From Cryobacterium sp. PH31-L1 (GTDB lineage Bacteria; Actinomycetota; Actinomycetes; Actinomycetales; Microbacteriaceae): 64,000 nucleotides of DNA. The position numbers were made by a program, and so were the translations under genes. The DNA lies in assembly GCF_030063145.1 (NCBI RefSeq), contig NZ_JASISM010000002.1, positions 124,001-188,000 of the forward strand. The letters are read 5' to 3'. The notes under the pieces are model-generated. The model had not been told where the DNA came from and made no database searches. It saw only the letters and a list, made by a program, of their open reading frames with translations. Shown here piece after piece: positions 28,790 to 37,797 of this stretch (positions within the stretch are counted from its first letter, which is position 1; each line of letters begins with the position of its first letter).

Positions 28790-29986
28790 ATGGTCGACAT
28801 AAGTCACGTCAATGCCCTCGGTTCGGCCGGGGCGAGTGACCTTTTCCAGGTGTTGCGCGACGGTCATCCGCGCACCCGCACCGAGCTCGCCGACCTGTCA
28901 GGACTGGCCCGGTCGACCGTGGCCCTGCGCGTCGATGCGCTCACGCGGCTCGGCCTGGTCGGTCCGGCCGGCAACGCGACGTCGACTGGCGGCCGGCCGT
29001 CGTCGCAGTTCGCGCTGCAGTCCGGCAACAAGTTCGTGCTGGCCGTGGACATCGGCGCGAGCCATATTCGCATCGCGTTGAGCGACCTCGGCGGAAGCAC
29101 CCTCGTGCAGGACTCCACCTTTCTGGAGATCTCGGAGGGGCCGGAAGTCGTGCTGAACTGGGTTATCGAGGCCGGCACCCGGTTGTTCAGCGACAGCAAA
29201 CGGTCCACGGCCGACCTGCTCGCCATCGGCGTCGGCCTGCCCGGGCCGGTCGAGCACACCAGCGGACGGCCGATCAACCCGCCGATCATGCCCGGTTGGG
29301 ACCGCTTCGACGTGCCCGGCTGGCTGCGGCAGCACTTTCACGTTCCCGTGCTGGTCGACAACGACGTGAACCTCATGGCGCTCGGCGAACGGGAATACGC
29401 CTGGTCGGGCACCGACCACCTCATCTTCATGAAGGTGGCCACCGGCATCGGCGCCGGCGTCATCTCCGGCGGCTACCTGCAGCGCGGCGCGCAGGGCATC
29501 GCCGGCGACCTCGGCCATGTGCAGATCGCGCGCGGCGCCGGCGTGCCGTGCCGGTGCGGCAACGACGGATGCCTGGAAGCCGTCGCCTCCGGAGCGGCCC
29601 TCACCCGGTTGCTTGCCGCCCAGGGACTGCCGGTGACCACGAGCCAGCACGTGGTCGACCTCGTGAAGCAGGGCAACCTCGAGGCCATCCGTGCCGTGCG
29701 CCAGGCCGGGCGCGACATGGGCGAGGTGCTCACCATGTGCGTCAACCTGATCAATCCCTCGGTCATCGTGCTCGGCGGGTCGATGGCGCAGGCCGGAGAA
29801 CACCTCATCGCCGGCGTGCGCGAAGTCGTCTACTCTCGCTCCAACCCGCTCGCCACCCAGCACCTGCAGATAACCCAGTCCAGCGCCGGGGCCAACGCCG
29901 CCATCTTGGGCGCGAGCATGCTCGCCATTCACCACGCGCTCTCGCCAGGGCGCATCGAGGCCATGGTCCTGTCGCTGGCCGGGTGA
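28790..29986 (+). CDS. ROK-family transcriptional regulator (with zinc motif)
   Basis: About 398-aa repressor: N-terminal winged helix (TRTELADLSGLARSTVALRVDAL), then a ROK kinase-like domain with VDIGASHIRIAL, VGLPGPVEH and the zinc motif CRCGNDGCLEA. ROK regulators sense sugars or sugar phosphates. The Met at 28790 is one option; GTG at 28772 is another, and no strong ribosome site marks either. It is convergent with xylA. A xylose/polyol role is suggested by the neighbours and by a shared operator-like site near xylA and the aldo/keto reductase gene. Confidence 0.88.
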   Translation: MVDISHVNALGSAGASDLFQVLRDGHPRTRTELADLSGLARSTVALRVDALTRLGLVGPAGNATSTGGRPSSQFALQSGNKFVLAVDIGASHIRIALSDLGGSTLVQDSTFLEISEGPEVVLNWVIEAGTRLFSDSKRSTADLLAIGVGLPGPVEHTSGRPINPPIMPGWDRFDVPGWLRQHFHVPVLVDNDVNLMALGEREYAWSGTDHLIFMKVATGIGAGVISGGYLQRGAQGIAGDLGHVQIARGAGVPCRCGNDGCLEAVASGAALTRLLAAQGLPVTTSQHVVDLVKQGNLEAIRAVRQAGRDMGEVLTMCVNLINPSVIVLGGSMAQAGEHLIAGVREVVYSRSNPLATQHLQITQSSAGANAAILGASMLAIHHALSPGRIEAMVLSLAG

Positions 29987-30111
29987 CCGTCTGGCCGCGG
30001 CCGGGCGGCATAATTCCTGCAATCTGTGCGGCCCCCGCCGGACTGCCGTGGAGTGGCGCTGCTGTTCAGTGGATCGTCGATGATTTGCAGGCGTTATGCG
30101 CCTCGGGAGTG

Positions 30112-30201
30112 GCTAATTCAGGAAACGGGGGTGCTGGTTGGCACCCGCCCCCTAATTTACGGGGCGGGAGCGGCCAACGCGTGCCGATCTCCTGAATTAG
30201 C
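30112..30201. repeat. 90-bp nested palindromic element
   Basis: Perfect 11-bp terminal inverted repeats GCTAATTCAGG (30112-30122) and CCTGAATTAGC (30191-30201). Inside, GGTTGGCACCCGCCCC pairs with GGGGCGGGAGCGGCCAAC around the loop CTAATTTAC. It fills most of the gap between the convergent ROK gene and xylA. It could be a terminator, a MITE-like element or an integron/attC-like hairpin. No coding potential. Confidence 0.7.
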
Positions 30202-30222
30202 AACACGAGACAGTGGCAGAGG

Positions 30223-31437
30223 CTAGCGGGCGCCGAGCAGGTGCTCGAGGGCCAACTGCTGCAGGTGCACGAAGCCGAAGCCCTTGCCGCCGAAGTACGC
30301 GTCGGTGTCGAAGTCCTCGTAGGAGCTGCGGTCGGCCAGCAGGTCGTCGTAGGTTTCGCCGGCGGCCAGGGTGTTGTTCGACAGGTCAGGAACCTTCGAC
30401 GCGGCGAGGGCCGCCTGCACCTCGGGGTCAGCGCGGAACGCCGCAGCCCGCTCCTTGAGCAGCAGGTAGGTGCGCATATTGGCCGCGGCGCTGGTCCACA
30501 CCCCGGCGACGTCTTCCGTGCGTGAAGGCTTGTAGTCGAAGTGACGCGGACCGGTGTAGGTCTGGCCGCCGTTTGGGCCGCCGTTTTCGAGCAGATCCAC
30601 CAGGGCGAAGGCGTTCTGCAGGTCGCCGTGGCCGAAGACCAGGTCCTGGTCGTACTTGATGCCGCGCTGCCCGTTGAGGTCGATATGGAACAGCTTGCCC
30701 TGGTAGAGCGCCTGGGCGATGCCGGCGGCGAAGTTGAGTCCGGCCATCTGCTCGTGCCCGACCTCGGGGTTCACACCGACCATTTCGGGTCGCTCGAGAG
30801 TTTCGATGAAGGCCATCGCGTGCCCGACGGTCGGCAGCAGAATATCGCCGCGGGGTTCGTTGGGCTTGGGCTCGATGGCGAAGCGGATGTCGTAGCCCTT
30901 GTCGGTGACATAGTCGCCGAGCAGGTTCACGGCCTCTCGGTAGCGCTCGAGCGCCGAACGGATGTCTTTGGCCGAGTCATACTCGGCGCCCTCGCGGCCG
31001 CCCCACATGACGAAGGTCTTCGCGCCGAGCTCGGCGGCGAGGTCAATGTTGCGCAGCACCTTGCGGAGCGCGAACCGGCGCACGGCCCGGTCGTTCGAGG
31101 TGAATCCGCCGTCTTTGAAGACCGGAGCGCTGAACAGGTTGGTGGTGACCATCGGCACCACGAGGCCGGTGTCGGCGAGCGATTGCTTGAGGCGGTCGAT
31201 CTGCGACTGGCGCGCGGCATCCGTCGAACCGAAATCGAACAGGTCGTCATCGTGGAAGGTGAGCCCGTAGGCGCCGAGTTCGGCCAGGTTGGTGACAGCG
31301 TCGACGACGTCGAGCTTCGGCCGGGTGGGGCCGCCGAACGGGTCACTGCCGTTGTAGCCGACGGTCCAGAGTCCAAAGGAGAATTTGTCGTCGCGGGTGG
31401 GGGTCAGGTCGCTTAGTGGTCGGTTGCTCAGTGTCAT
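30223..31437 (-). CDS. xylA: Xylose isomerase
   Basis: 404-aa xylose isomerase converting D-xylose to D-xylulose (also glucose to fructose). Signature stretches: [10 protein letters not shown] (catalytic His), [24 protein letters not shown] (metal Glu), [17 protein letters not shown], and [23 protein letters not shown] (metal Asp/His). Length is close to the actinobacterial class I norm (about 385-395). The ATG at 31437 is preferred over 31461. No xylB kinase is next to it. A 23-bp operator-like sequence is 30 bp before the start. Confidence 0.95.
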   Translation of the reverse strand: MTLSNRPLSDLTPTRDDKFSFGLWTVGYNGSDPFGGPTRPKLDVVDAVTNLAELGAYGLTFHDDDLFDFGSTDAARQSQIDRLKQSLADTGLVVPMVTTNLFSAPVFKDGGFTSNDRAVRRFALRKVLRNIDLAAELGAKTFVMWGGREGAEYDSAKDIRSALERYREAVNLLGDYVTDKGYDIRFAIEPKPNEPRGDILLPTVGHAMAFIETLERPEMVGVNPEVGHEQMAGLNFAAGIAQALYQGKLFHIDLNGQRGIKYDQDLVFGHGDLQNAFALVDLLENGGPNGGQTYTGPRHFDYKPSRTEDVAGVWTSAAANMRTYLLLKERAAAFRADPEVQAALAASKVPDLSNNTLAAGETYDDLLADRSSYEDFDTDAYFGGKGFGFVHLQQLALEHLLGAR

Positions 31438-31466
31438 GTCGGACGTCCAATTCAGCAGCATCGATG

Positions 31467-31489
31467 ATTTGTTGATTACGCAAACATAT
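31467..31489 (-). promoter_or_regulatory. Operator-like site upstream of xylA (copy 1)
   Basis: ATTTGTTGA, five variable bases, then GCAAACATAT-like sequence. TTTG...CAAA gives partial dyad symmetry as in known XylR/ROK sites. 16 of 23 positions match a second site at 34970-34992 upstream of the aldo/keto reductase, in the same direction. Likely target of one of the two ROK regulators. Confidence 0.5.
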
Positions 31490-31632
31490 ACCGGGAGGGG
31501 GTGCAGTCGTCAATAGCCGGACTAGCGAATCCGCCGCATTCGGGTAGCTCCAGAATTCGAGTGCAATCACGCCGGGTGAACCTACTGGTCCGGTACGTTG
31601 TCCCAAACATCAAATTACGTGAGGCGGCCGGC

Positions 31633-32946
31633 ATGAATCAGGCGGATGAACGCAATTGGGCTCGGAACTACCGCTACGCGGCTCCCATCGTGCACCCGAC
31701 ATCGATCAATGAAGTACAAGAGCTCGTGGCTGGGGCCACTCGAGTACGCGCGCTCGGCTCGCGCCACTCCTTCAACGCGATCGCTGATTCCACCGGCATT
31801 CTCTTGGCGCTCGACCGGCTTGACGACGCGATCGTGATCGACCCCGTCGCGATGAGCGTGACAGTTTCTGGCGGCACGACCTACGGCACGCTCGCCGTGG
31901 AGCTTGAGGAGCATAGTTACGCAGTGCACAATCTCGCCTCGTTGCCGCACATCAGCGTGGCCGGTGCTATCGCCACGGGAACCCACGGCTCCGGCGATCA
32001 GAACGGCAGTCTCGCTACCGCAGTGACGGCCTTGGAGATCGTGACGGGTTCCGGCGAACTGCTTCGGGTCAGTCGGGGTTCGACGCCCGACTTTGCGGGC
32101 ATGGTCGTGTCACTGGGTGCCCTGGGCATCGTCACCCGGGTCACGCTTGACATTCAGCCCTCTTTCACCGTGCGACAGGTCGTCTACGAGAACCTGCCAT
32201 GGACCAGCGTGCTGGAGAATTTTGATGCCGTGTTGGGTAGTGCCTACAGCGTGAGCTTGTTCACGGACTGGCAAGGCGAGTCAGCTGATCAGGCCTGGGT
32301 GAAGAGCCGAGTCGGTGACGCCCCGGGTGAGGCCCGTCGCGATCTGGCGTCGGTCGGGACCATGCCATTTACCGGCGGCCCGTCGTTTTTCGGGGGGACG
32401 GCGGCGACCATTGCGCGGCATCCGCTTCCCGGTATTACAGCGGTCAACTGTACCGAACAGCTCGGTGTGGTCGGACCCTGGTCTGAGCGATTGGCGCACT
32501 TTCGGATGGCCTTCACTCCGAGCAACGGCGACGAGTTGCAAAGCGAATACCACGTGCCGCGCGAGCATGCCGTCGCAGCGATCGAAACGATTCGCACGCT
32601 CTCCGCCCGGATCGCGCCGCTGCTGCTGGTCGGTGAGGTTCGCAGCATCGCGGCCGACGACCTCTGGCTCAGCCCGAACTTCGAACGGGCCGGCGTGGCG
32701 TTGCACTTTACTTGGAAGCCCGAGCAGCCTGCCGTTGAGGCGCTGCTGCTGACCCTCGAAGCGGCGCTGGCCCCCTTCGCGGTGCGGCCGCATTGGGGCA
32801 AACTCTTTCAGACGGATGCCAAGACGCTTGCGACCAGCTTTCCCCGGCTCGGCGATTTTCGAGTTCTTGCTGATCGGCTCGACCCGGTGGGCAAGTTTCG
32901 GAACGCGTTTATCGCGCGCACGGTGTTGGACCGCGCACACCCCTGA
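31633..32946 (+). CDS. Alditol oxidase (AldO/xylitol oxidase type)
   Basis: 437-aa FAD-linked oxidase of the VAO/GULO superfamily. RALGSRHSF carries His45, equivalent to the covalent FAD His of Streptomyces AldO; PHISVAGAIATGTHGSG is the second FAD stretch; the C-terminal ALO domain ends in GKFRNAFI. AldO oxidises the terminal hydroxyl of xylitol, sorbitol and similar polyols, giving H2O2. The ATG at 31633 fits the family length; the frame is open to 31501. Divergent from xylA, supporting a pentose/polyol role. The 31438-31632 gap holds promoters for both directions. Confidence 0.9.
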   Translation: MNQADERNWARNYRYAAPIVHPTSINEVQELVAGATRVRALGSRHSFNAIADSTGILLALDRLDDAIVIDPVAMSVTVSGGTTYGTLAVELEEHSYAVHNLASLPHISVAGAIATGTHGSGDQNGSLATAVTALEIVTGSGELLRVSRGSTPDFAGMVVSLGALGIVTRVTLDIQPSFTVRQVVYENLPWTSVLENFDAVLGSAYSVSLFTDWQGESADQAWVKSRVGDAPGEARRDLASVGTMPFTGGPSFFGGTAATIARHPLPGITAVNCTEQLGVVGPWSERLAHFRMAFTPSNGDELQSEYHVPREHAVAAIETIRTLSARIAPLLLVGEVRSIAADDLWLSPNFERAGVALHFTWKPEQPAVEALLLTLEAALAPFAVRPHWGKLFQTDAKTLATSFPRLGDFRVLADRLDPVGKFRNAFIARTVLDRAHP

Positions 32947-33039
32947 CGCTCACGCCGACCGCGGCATTCGTTGTCACCGCAGCGTACGGATGCCGACGGC
33001 CAGGGGCGAGCGCCCACGTTGACTAAAGATAGTGGCGAA

Positions 33040-33885
33040 TTACACGTGGTCGCGCCAGCGGTGCTCGGGGGCGAATCCGAGCATCCGTTTCGCCTTGTCG
33101 ATCGATAACAGGGTTTCGTGTTTGCCGATCGCCTTGACGACGCTGACGCTGGGAAAGACCTCGGCAGCCAGGCTCGCGCTCGACCGGCTCATGACCGTGT
33201 CGGCGGCCGCGATGATGAACGTCTCGAAACCCGGCTTGGCTCGTTCGAGCGCCCGAAGCACGGCCTGGGCGCCGTCGCGACCGTCGATGTAGCCCCACAG
33301 ATTCCACTTGCGCCGGGTGGCGTCGTCGTTGAATGCGGGGAAGGCCGCGTAGTCGTCCTCGTCCATCACGTTGGAGAAGCGCAGCGCCGTGATACTCAAA
33401 AGCGGATCCCAGCGCACGAGCTGGATAGCCATCTGCTCCTCAAGGTGCTTCACGAGCGAATAGGTGCTCTCCGGCCGGGCCGGGTACTCCTCGTCGACGG
33501 GAAGGTAGGGCGGGTCGATATCGAATGGCAGACCGAGGGTCGTCTCACTCGAGGCATAGACGATCGTCTTGATTCCGGCCCGGCGGGCGGCCTGGAAGAC
33601 GTTGAAGGTCGCGAGCATGTTGTTGTGGAAGGTGGCCACATCGGACAGAAGGCCAGGTGCCGGGATGGCCGCCAGATGCACGACGGCGTCGAATCCGTCT
33701 GTGCGGTCGTCGATGCCGAACATGACGTCGACGACCTGGCCATAATCAGTCAGGTCGATCGTAGTAAATCCCGAACCGTGAGATCCCGCGCGGTCGAGGT
33801 TGGTGATGACGTGGCCCTCGTTCGTCAAGCGCGCAACAACGCTGCGCCCGAGCTTGCCACTGCCACCGGTGACGGCGATTCTCAT
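33040..33885 (-). CDS. NAD-dependent epimerase / uronate-dehydrogenase-like SDR
   Basis: 281-aa extended SDR. Rossmann motif GGSGKLG at residues 7-13 and catalytic YSLVK, with the Ser in VYASSETTLG. Short length and the WNLWGYIDGRDGAQA stretch resemble uronate dehydrogenases and related sugar oxidases. It follows the aldo/keto reductase by 35 nt on the same strand. Substrate is probably a sugar or sugar acid; which one is not evident. Confidence 0.82.
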   Translation of the reverse strand: MRIAVTGGSGKLGRSVVARLTNEGHVITNLDRAGSHGSGFTTIDLTDYGQVVDVMFGIDDRTDGFDAVVHLAAIPAPGLLSDVATFHNNMLATFNVFQAARRAGIKTIVYASSETTLGLPFDIDPPYLPVDEEYPARPESTYSLVKHLEEQMAIQLVRWDPLLSITALRFSNVMDEDDYAAFPAFNDDATRRKWNLWGYIDGRDGAQAVLRALERAKPGFETFIIAAADTVMSRSSASLAAEVFPSVSVVKAIGKHETLLSIDKAKRMLGFAPEHRWRDHV

Positions 33886-33920
33886 GAATTCTCCTTGCTT
33901 CTAAAGCGGATGCCGCTGGC

Positions 33921-34925
33921 TTACGCCTCGCGCTGCTCCGGCGACACGGTTTTGCGTGGGTCGAACTCGGCCAGGTCGCGCACGGCGGCATCGATCTTCG
34001 CCAGCACGTCGGACTCGAGGTGCACCCCGGCGGCCTTGACGTTGTCGGCGACCTGCTCGGGGCGCGAGGCGCCCATGATGGCGGAGGCGACGTTCTTGTT
34101 GGCGAGCACCCAAGCGAGCGCGAGCTGCGCCATGGTGAGGCCGAGCTCGTCAGCGATCGGGCGCAATTTCTGCACGCCGGTGAGCACCGGTTCGCTCATC
34201 CAACGCTTGATCATGTTGGCGCCGCCCTGAGTATCCGCTGCCCGGCTGCTGGCGAGCGGCGCGGCACCCGGCAGATACTTGCCCGTGAGCACGCCCTGAG
34301 CTACGGGGGACCAAACGATCTGCGACACGCCGAGCTCCTCGGAGGCCGGAACCACCTCGGATTCGATGACCCGCCAGAGCAGGGAGTATTGCGGCTGGTT
34401 CGAGATGAGCTGGATACCGAGGTCTTTCGCGAGGGCATGGCCAGCGCGCAGCTGTTCTGCGTTCCATTCGCTCACCCCGATGTAGAGCGCCTTGCCCTGA
34501 CGCACGACGTCGGCGAAGGCCTGCATCGTCTCTTCGAGCGGGGTCTCCACGTCGTAGCGGTGAGCCTGATAGAGGTCGACGTAGTCGGTCTGCAGCCGGG
34601 CGAGCGAACCATCGATCGACTCCAGGATGTGCTTGCGAGAGAGGCCGACGTCGTTGTGGCCCTTGGGGCCGGTCGGGCCGAAGACCTTAGTGAAGATCTC
34701 GAGGGACTGGCGCCGTTCACCCTTGAGAGCGGTGCCGAGTACCTTCTCGGCCATCGTGTTGGCGTACACATCTGCGGTGTCGAAAGAGCTGATTCCGGCG
34801 TCGAGGGCGGCGCGCACGCAGGCCGTCGCGGTGTCGTTCTCGATCTGCGAGCCGTGGGTGAGCCAATTGCCGTAGGTGATCTCCGAGACTTTCAATCCGC
34901 TGTTACCGAGATATCGAAATTTCAT
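33921..34925 (-). CDS. Aldo/keto reductase (voltage-gated K-channel beta-like group)
   Basis: 334-aa aldo/keto reductase. Catalytic residues: Asp in FDTADVYA, Tyr in the same stretch, Lys in IFTKVFG and His in YQAHRYD; NADPH site in SRPEQVADNVKAA. Reduces sugar or other aldehydes. The ATG at 34925 follows AAGG at good spacing and starts the family motif MKFRYLGNSGLKVS; the frame is open to 34967. It leads a two-gene unit with the SDR and is divergent from a ROK regulator. Confidence 0.9.
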   Translation of the reverse strand: MKFRYLGNSGLKVSEITYGNWLTHGSQIENDTATACVRAALDAGISSFDTADVYANTMAEKVLGTALKGERRQSLEIFTKVFGPTGPKGHNDVGLSRKHILESIDGSLARLQTDYVDLYQAHRYDVETPLEETMQAFADVVRQGKALYIGVSEWNAEQLRAGHALAKDLGIQLISNQPQYSLLWRVIESEVVPASEELGVSQIVWSPVAQGVLTGKYLPGAAPLASSRAADTQGGANMIKRWMSEPVLTGVQKLRPIADELGLTMAQLALAWVLANKNVASAIMGASRPEQVADNVKAAGVHLESDVLAKIDAAVRDLAEFDPRKTVSPEQREA

Positions 34926-34969
34926 GTCATTCCTTATCTGGCACTCACTGTCTGTCAGCGCCGTCACTA

Positions 34970-34992
34970 ATTTGTTGAGGTGGGCAACGTAT
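34970..34992 (-). promoter_or_regulatory. Operator-like site upstream of the aldo/keto reductase (copy 2)
   Basis: ATTTGTTGA then five variable bases and GCAACGTAT, 16 of 23 positions identical to the site before xylA. It lies 45 bp upstream of the reductase start and 70 bp before the divergent ROK gene. Shared placement before two sugar genes suggests one regulator for both. Confidence 0.5.
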
Positions 34993-35061
34993 CACCCAAC
35001 CGAGTCCGCCCGGGGCAGTAGCCTGAATTCTTACCAGGAAATGAGTCGGGAGGAGTGAGCA

Positions 35062-36252
35062 ATGGACGCCATGCAGGGCAATAATCACGACGACGTGCGT
35101 CGGCACAACCTGTCGATCATCCTTCGTCTCGTGCACCGCGACGGTGCGGCGTCACGTGCCCAGCTCACCCGCCTGACCGGCCTGAACCGGTCGACCATCG
35201 GCGCCCTAGTCGCCGAGCTCGCCGAACACGGCCTGGTCGAGGAGCGCACACCGGACCCGACCAAACTGGCCGGTCGCCCGAGCCCGATCGTCGCCGCGAG
35301 CGACCGGGTGGTCGCCATTGCGGTGAACCCTGAAATCGACGCGGTCACTGTGGGAGTCGTCGCTTTGAGCGGCGTTGTGCACCGGCGCATCCGCTGGGCT
35401 GTGTCGTCGGTGCCGAGCGCTGCAGAAGCCGTGAGCCTCACGGCGGGCATCGTGACCGAGCTGCGCCGCGATCTCGAGCAATATTCCATTATTGGAATAG
35501 GCGTGGCCGTGCCCGGATTGGTGCGGGCGTCAGACGGCCTGGTTCGCCTCGCCCCGCATCTGGGCTGGGTCGATGAGCCGTTCTGTGACCTGCTGGCCGC
35601 CGCCACCGGGCTGCCCGTCGTCGCGGCCAACGATGCGAGTCTCGGTGCTAACGCGGAACGCTATTTTGGCGCCGGGCGGGGCATGACCGATGTCATCTAT
35701 CTCAACGGTGGGGCGAGCGGCATCGGCGGTGGCCTCATCGTGGGCGGAGCCGTGGCCGGCGGCCTGGCCGGCTATGCGGGCGAATTCGGGCATACCCGGG
35801 TGAGTTCCGGCAGCAGCACCGACTCCGCCGGTATTGCCGGAACCCTCGAAGCCGAGGTGACCCGCGCCGCCTTGCTCGACGTGCTCGGCCTGCGTGGCAG
35901 CGAAACGGATGCCGATGCGCTCGAACGCGCGCTGCTCGCCTCCGACTCCCCGGTGGTGCGCGCCGAGGTCGCCCGCCAGCTCGATTTTCTGGCCGTTGCC
36001 CTGGCCAGTGCGGTGAACGTGCTCAACCCGCAGCTGATCGTGCTCGGCGGCTTTCTCGCCGCGCTGCACGCGGCCGATGCCGACCGCCTCAGCAGCGCAG
36101 TAGGCGCGCTGGCCCTCGGAGCGGCGTTCGAGGGCGTACAGATTACCCCAGCGCAGCTGGGGTCGAATTTGCTCGTGATCGCCGCCGCGGAGCTGGCGTT
36201 CGAAGCGTTGTTGCTCGATCCGCAGACAATCGTGGGGAATATTTCGGGGTGA
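35062..36252 (+). CDS. ROK-family regulator lacking the zinc-binding cysteines
   Basis: 396-aa ROK repressor. HTH in SRAQLTRLTGLNRSTIGALVAEL; sugar-kinase-like domain with GVAVPGLV, VAANDASLGANAE and YLNGGASGIGGGLI. The usual CxCGxxGCxE zinc motif is replaced by a Ser/Gly/Ala stretch (SSGSSTDSAGIAGTLEAE) with no Cys, though the preceding GEFGH is kept. Strong ribosome site (GGGAGGAG). A small hairpin (GCAGGC-CATAA-GCCTGC, 36300-36316) follows the stop. Probably controls the divergent reductase-SDR genes; the following exporter is on the same strand. Confidence 0.88.
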   Translation: MDAMQGNNHDDVRRHNLSIILRLVHRDGAASRAQLTRLTGLNRSTIGALVAELAEHGLVEERTPDPTKLAGRPSPIVAASDRVVAIAVNPEIDAVTVGVVALSGVVHRRIRWAVSSVPSAAEAVSLTAGIVTELRRDLEQYSIIGIGVAVPGLVRASDGLVRLAPHLGWVDEPFCDLLAAATGLPVVAANDASLGANAERYFGAGRGMTDVIYLNGGASGIGGGLIVGGAVAGGLAGYAGEFGHTRVSSGSSTDSAGIAGTLEAEVTRAALLDVLGLRGSETDADALERALLASDSPVVRAEVARQLDFLAVALASAVNVLNPQLIVLGGFLAALHAADADRLSSAVGALALGAAFEGVQITPAQLGSNLLVIAAAELAFEALLLDPQTIVGNISG

Positions 36253-36346
36253 TCCGTTCTTACGACCAGAGCGGCCTGATCGGTCGCTGCGACCATATAG
36301 CAGGCCATAAGCCTGCCCGCCTGACCAGCCAAGGACATCCGCTTTC

Positions 36347-37624
36347 GTGATCACTGCCAGCATTCCCGTGGTTAGCGCCGCGCAACTCGCCTCCAAAGCC
36401 GCGCACCCCGGGGACAAACTGACCAGGCGCCAGCGCATCGTCTACATCCTCATTCTCGGCGCGCTCACGGCCCTCGGCCCGTTCACGATCGACCTCTACC
36501 TGCCGGCCTTTCCGACCCTGGAGAGCGAATTCGGGGTACTGCCGTCAGTCATTCAGCTGACGCTGACCGGCACCATGATCGGGTTCGGATTCGGGCAGCT
36601 GGTGGTAGGGCCGTGGAGCGACAAGGTGGGCCGCCGTCTGCCGCTGATGCTCGCGACCGGTGTGCACATTCTGGCCTGCGTCGGCGCCGCGCTGTCGAAC
36701 GAGATCTTCATGCTCGCCATCTTCCGCGTGCTGCAGGGGTTCGGCGCCGCGGCCGGCGCGGTCGTCGCTATGGCCATGGTGCGCGACCTGTTCGGCGGCA
36801 AGCCGCTCGTGCGCATGCTCTCCCGCCTCGCCCTGGTCAGCGGCCTCGCACCCGTTCTGGCGCCGGTGATCGGGTCGCAGCTGCTGCTCGTGATGAACTG
36901 GCGCGGCATCTTCTGGGTGCTCGCCGCCTACGGTGTCATCGTGATTCTGGCCGTCGCCTTCTGGATCGTGGAGACCCTGCCCGAAAACGAGCGCCACGCC
37001 AAGGGGCACAATACCCTGGCCCAGCGCTACAAGGCCGTGCTGAGCGACCGCACCTTCGTGGGCGTCGCGATCATCGGCGCGATGACGTTCACCGGGCTGT
37101 TCTCCTACCTGTCGGCGTCGCCGTTCCTGTTCCAGGACGTCTACCAGTTCAGCCCGCAGGAGTACGGCCTGCTGTTTGCGATCAACTCCCTCGGAGTCGT
37201 CACCGGAGTGCAGTTGAGCTCCCGCCTGATGCACCGTTTCAACATTGGACCCCAGTGGATTCTCTCGGTCTCAACGGTCGTGCTGCTGCTCACGGCCGCC
37301 GCGATCGTGCTGCTCGATGTGGCCGGCATGGGACTGTGGGGAACCCTGGTTCCGCTCTGGTTCTTCATCGCGGCCTGCGGCTTCACTCTGCCGAGCGTGC
37401 AGGTCATCGCTTTGAACGCGCACGGACATGAGGCCGGTACCGCAGCGTCACTGCTCGGTGCGGCCAACTTCGGCGTGGCCGGTCTGATCTCGCCGATTGT
37501 GGGAGTGCTCGGAGTGGGAACGGCGATACCGATGGCATCCGTCATGGGTGTCACCGCGGTGATTTCACTCCTCTCGCTCTGGCTGATCGTGCGCCCGCGC
37601 ACCGTGCCCGCGCTGGACCACTAG
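36347..37624 (+). CDS. Bcr/CflA-family MFS efflux transporter
   Basis: 425-aa 12-helix major facilitator. Motifs GPFTIDLYLPAFP in helix 1, GPWSDKVGRRLPL (MFS motif A) and RVLQGFGAAAGAVVAMAMVRD are typical of Bcr/CflA drug and sugar exporters. GTG start at 36347. It could export a sugar, peptide or drug. A dispersed repeat follows its stop. Confidence 0.9.
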   Translation: MITASIPVVSAAQLASKAAHPGDKLTRRQRIVYILILGALTALGPFTIDLYLPAFPTLESEFGVLPSVIQLTLTGTMIGFGFGQLVVGPWSDKVGRRLPLMLATGVHILACVGAALSNEIFMLAIFRVLQGFGAAAGAVVAMAMVRDLFGGKPLVRMLSRLALVSGLAPVLAPVIGSQLLLVMNWRGIFWVLAAYGVIVILAVAFWIVETLPENERHAKGHNTLAQRYKAVLSDRTFVGVAIIGAMTFTGLFSYLSASPFLFQDVYQFSPQEYGLLFAINSLGVVTGVQLSSRLMHRFNIGPQWILSVSTVVLLLTAAAIVLLDVAGMGLWGTLVPLWFFIAACGFTLPSVQVIALNAHGHEAGTAASLLGAANFGVAGLISPIVGVLGVGTAIPMASVMGVTAVISLLSLWLIVRPRTVPALDH

Positions 37625-37653
37625 GTTGGTGCGGCCCGGCCCTGTGTCGCGCC

Positions 37654-37722
37654 CGGGCCCACCTTGGGAAACCGGGCCCATGTTCTATCATGGTCCCGCT
37701 TTCCGGGCCCGGGCCCGGAAAA
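37654..37722 (+). repeat. Dispersed extragenic repeat, copy C
   Basis: Near-identical to copy B (7500-7568): GGGCCCACCTTGGG, then GGGCCCA-N10-TGGTCCC, then TTTCCGGGCCCGGGCCCGGAAA split by short gaps. It starts 30 nt after the MFS stop. Same orientation as the other copies relative to the gene before it. Confidence 0.85.
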
Positions 37723-37797
37723 TAATGCAGCAAACGGATGCCTGCGGGTTCGGCCCGGTGCATGGCCGAATACAGCGGGCACCCCTACGATGGCGGG

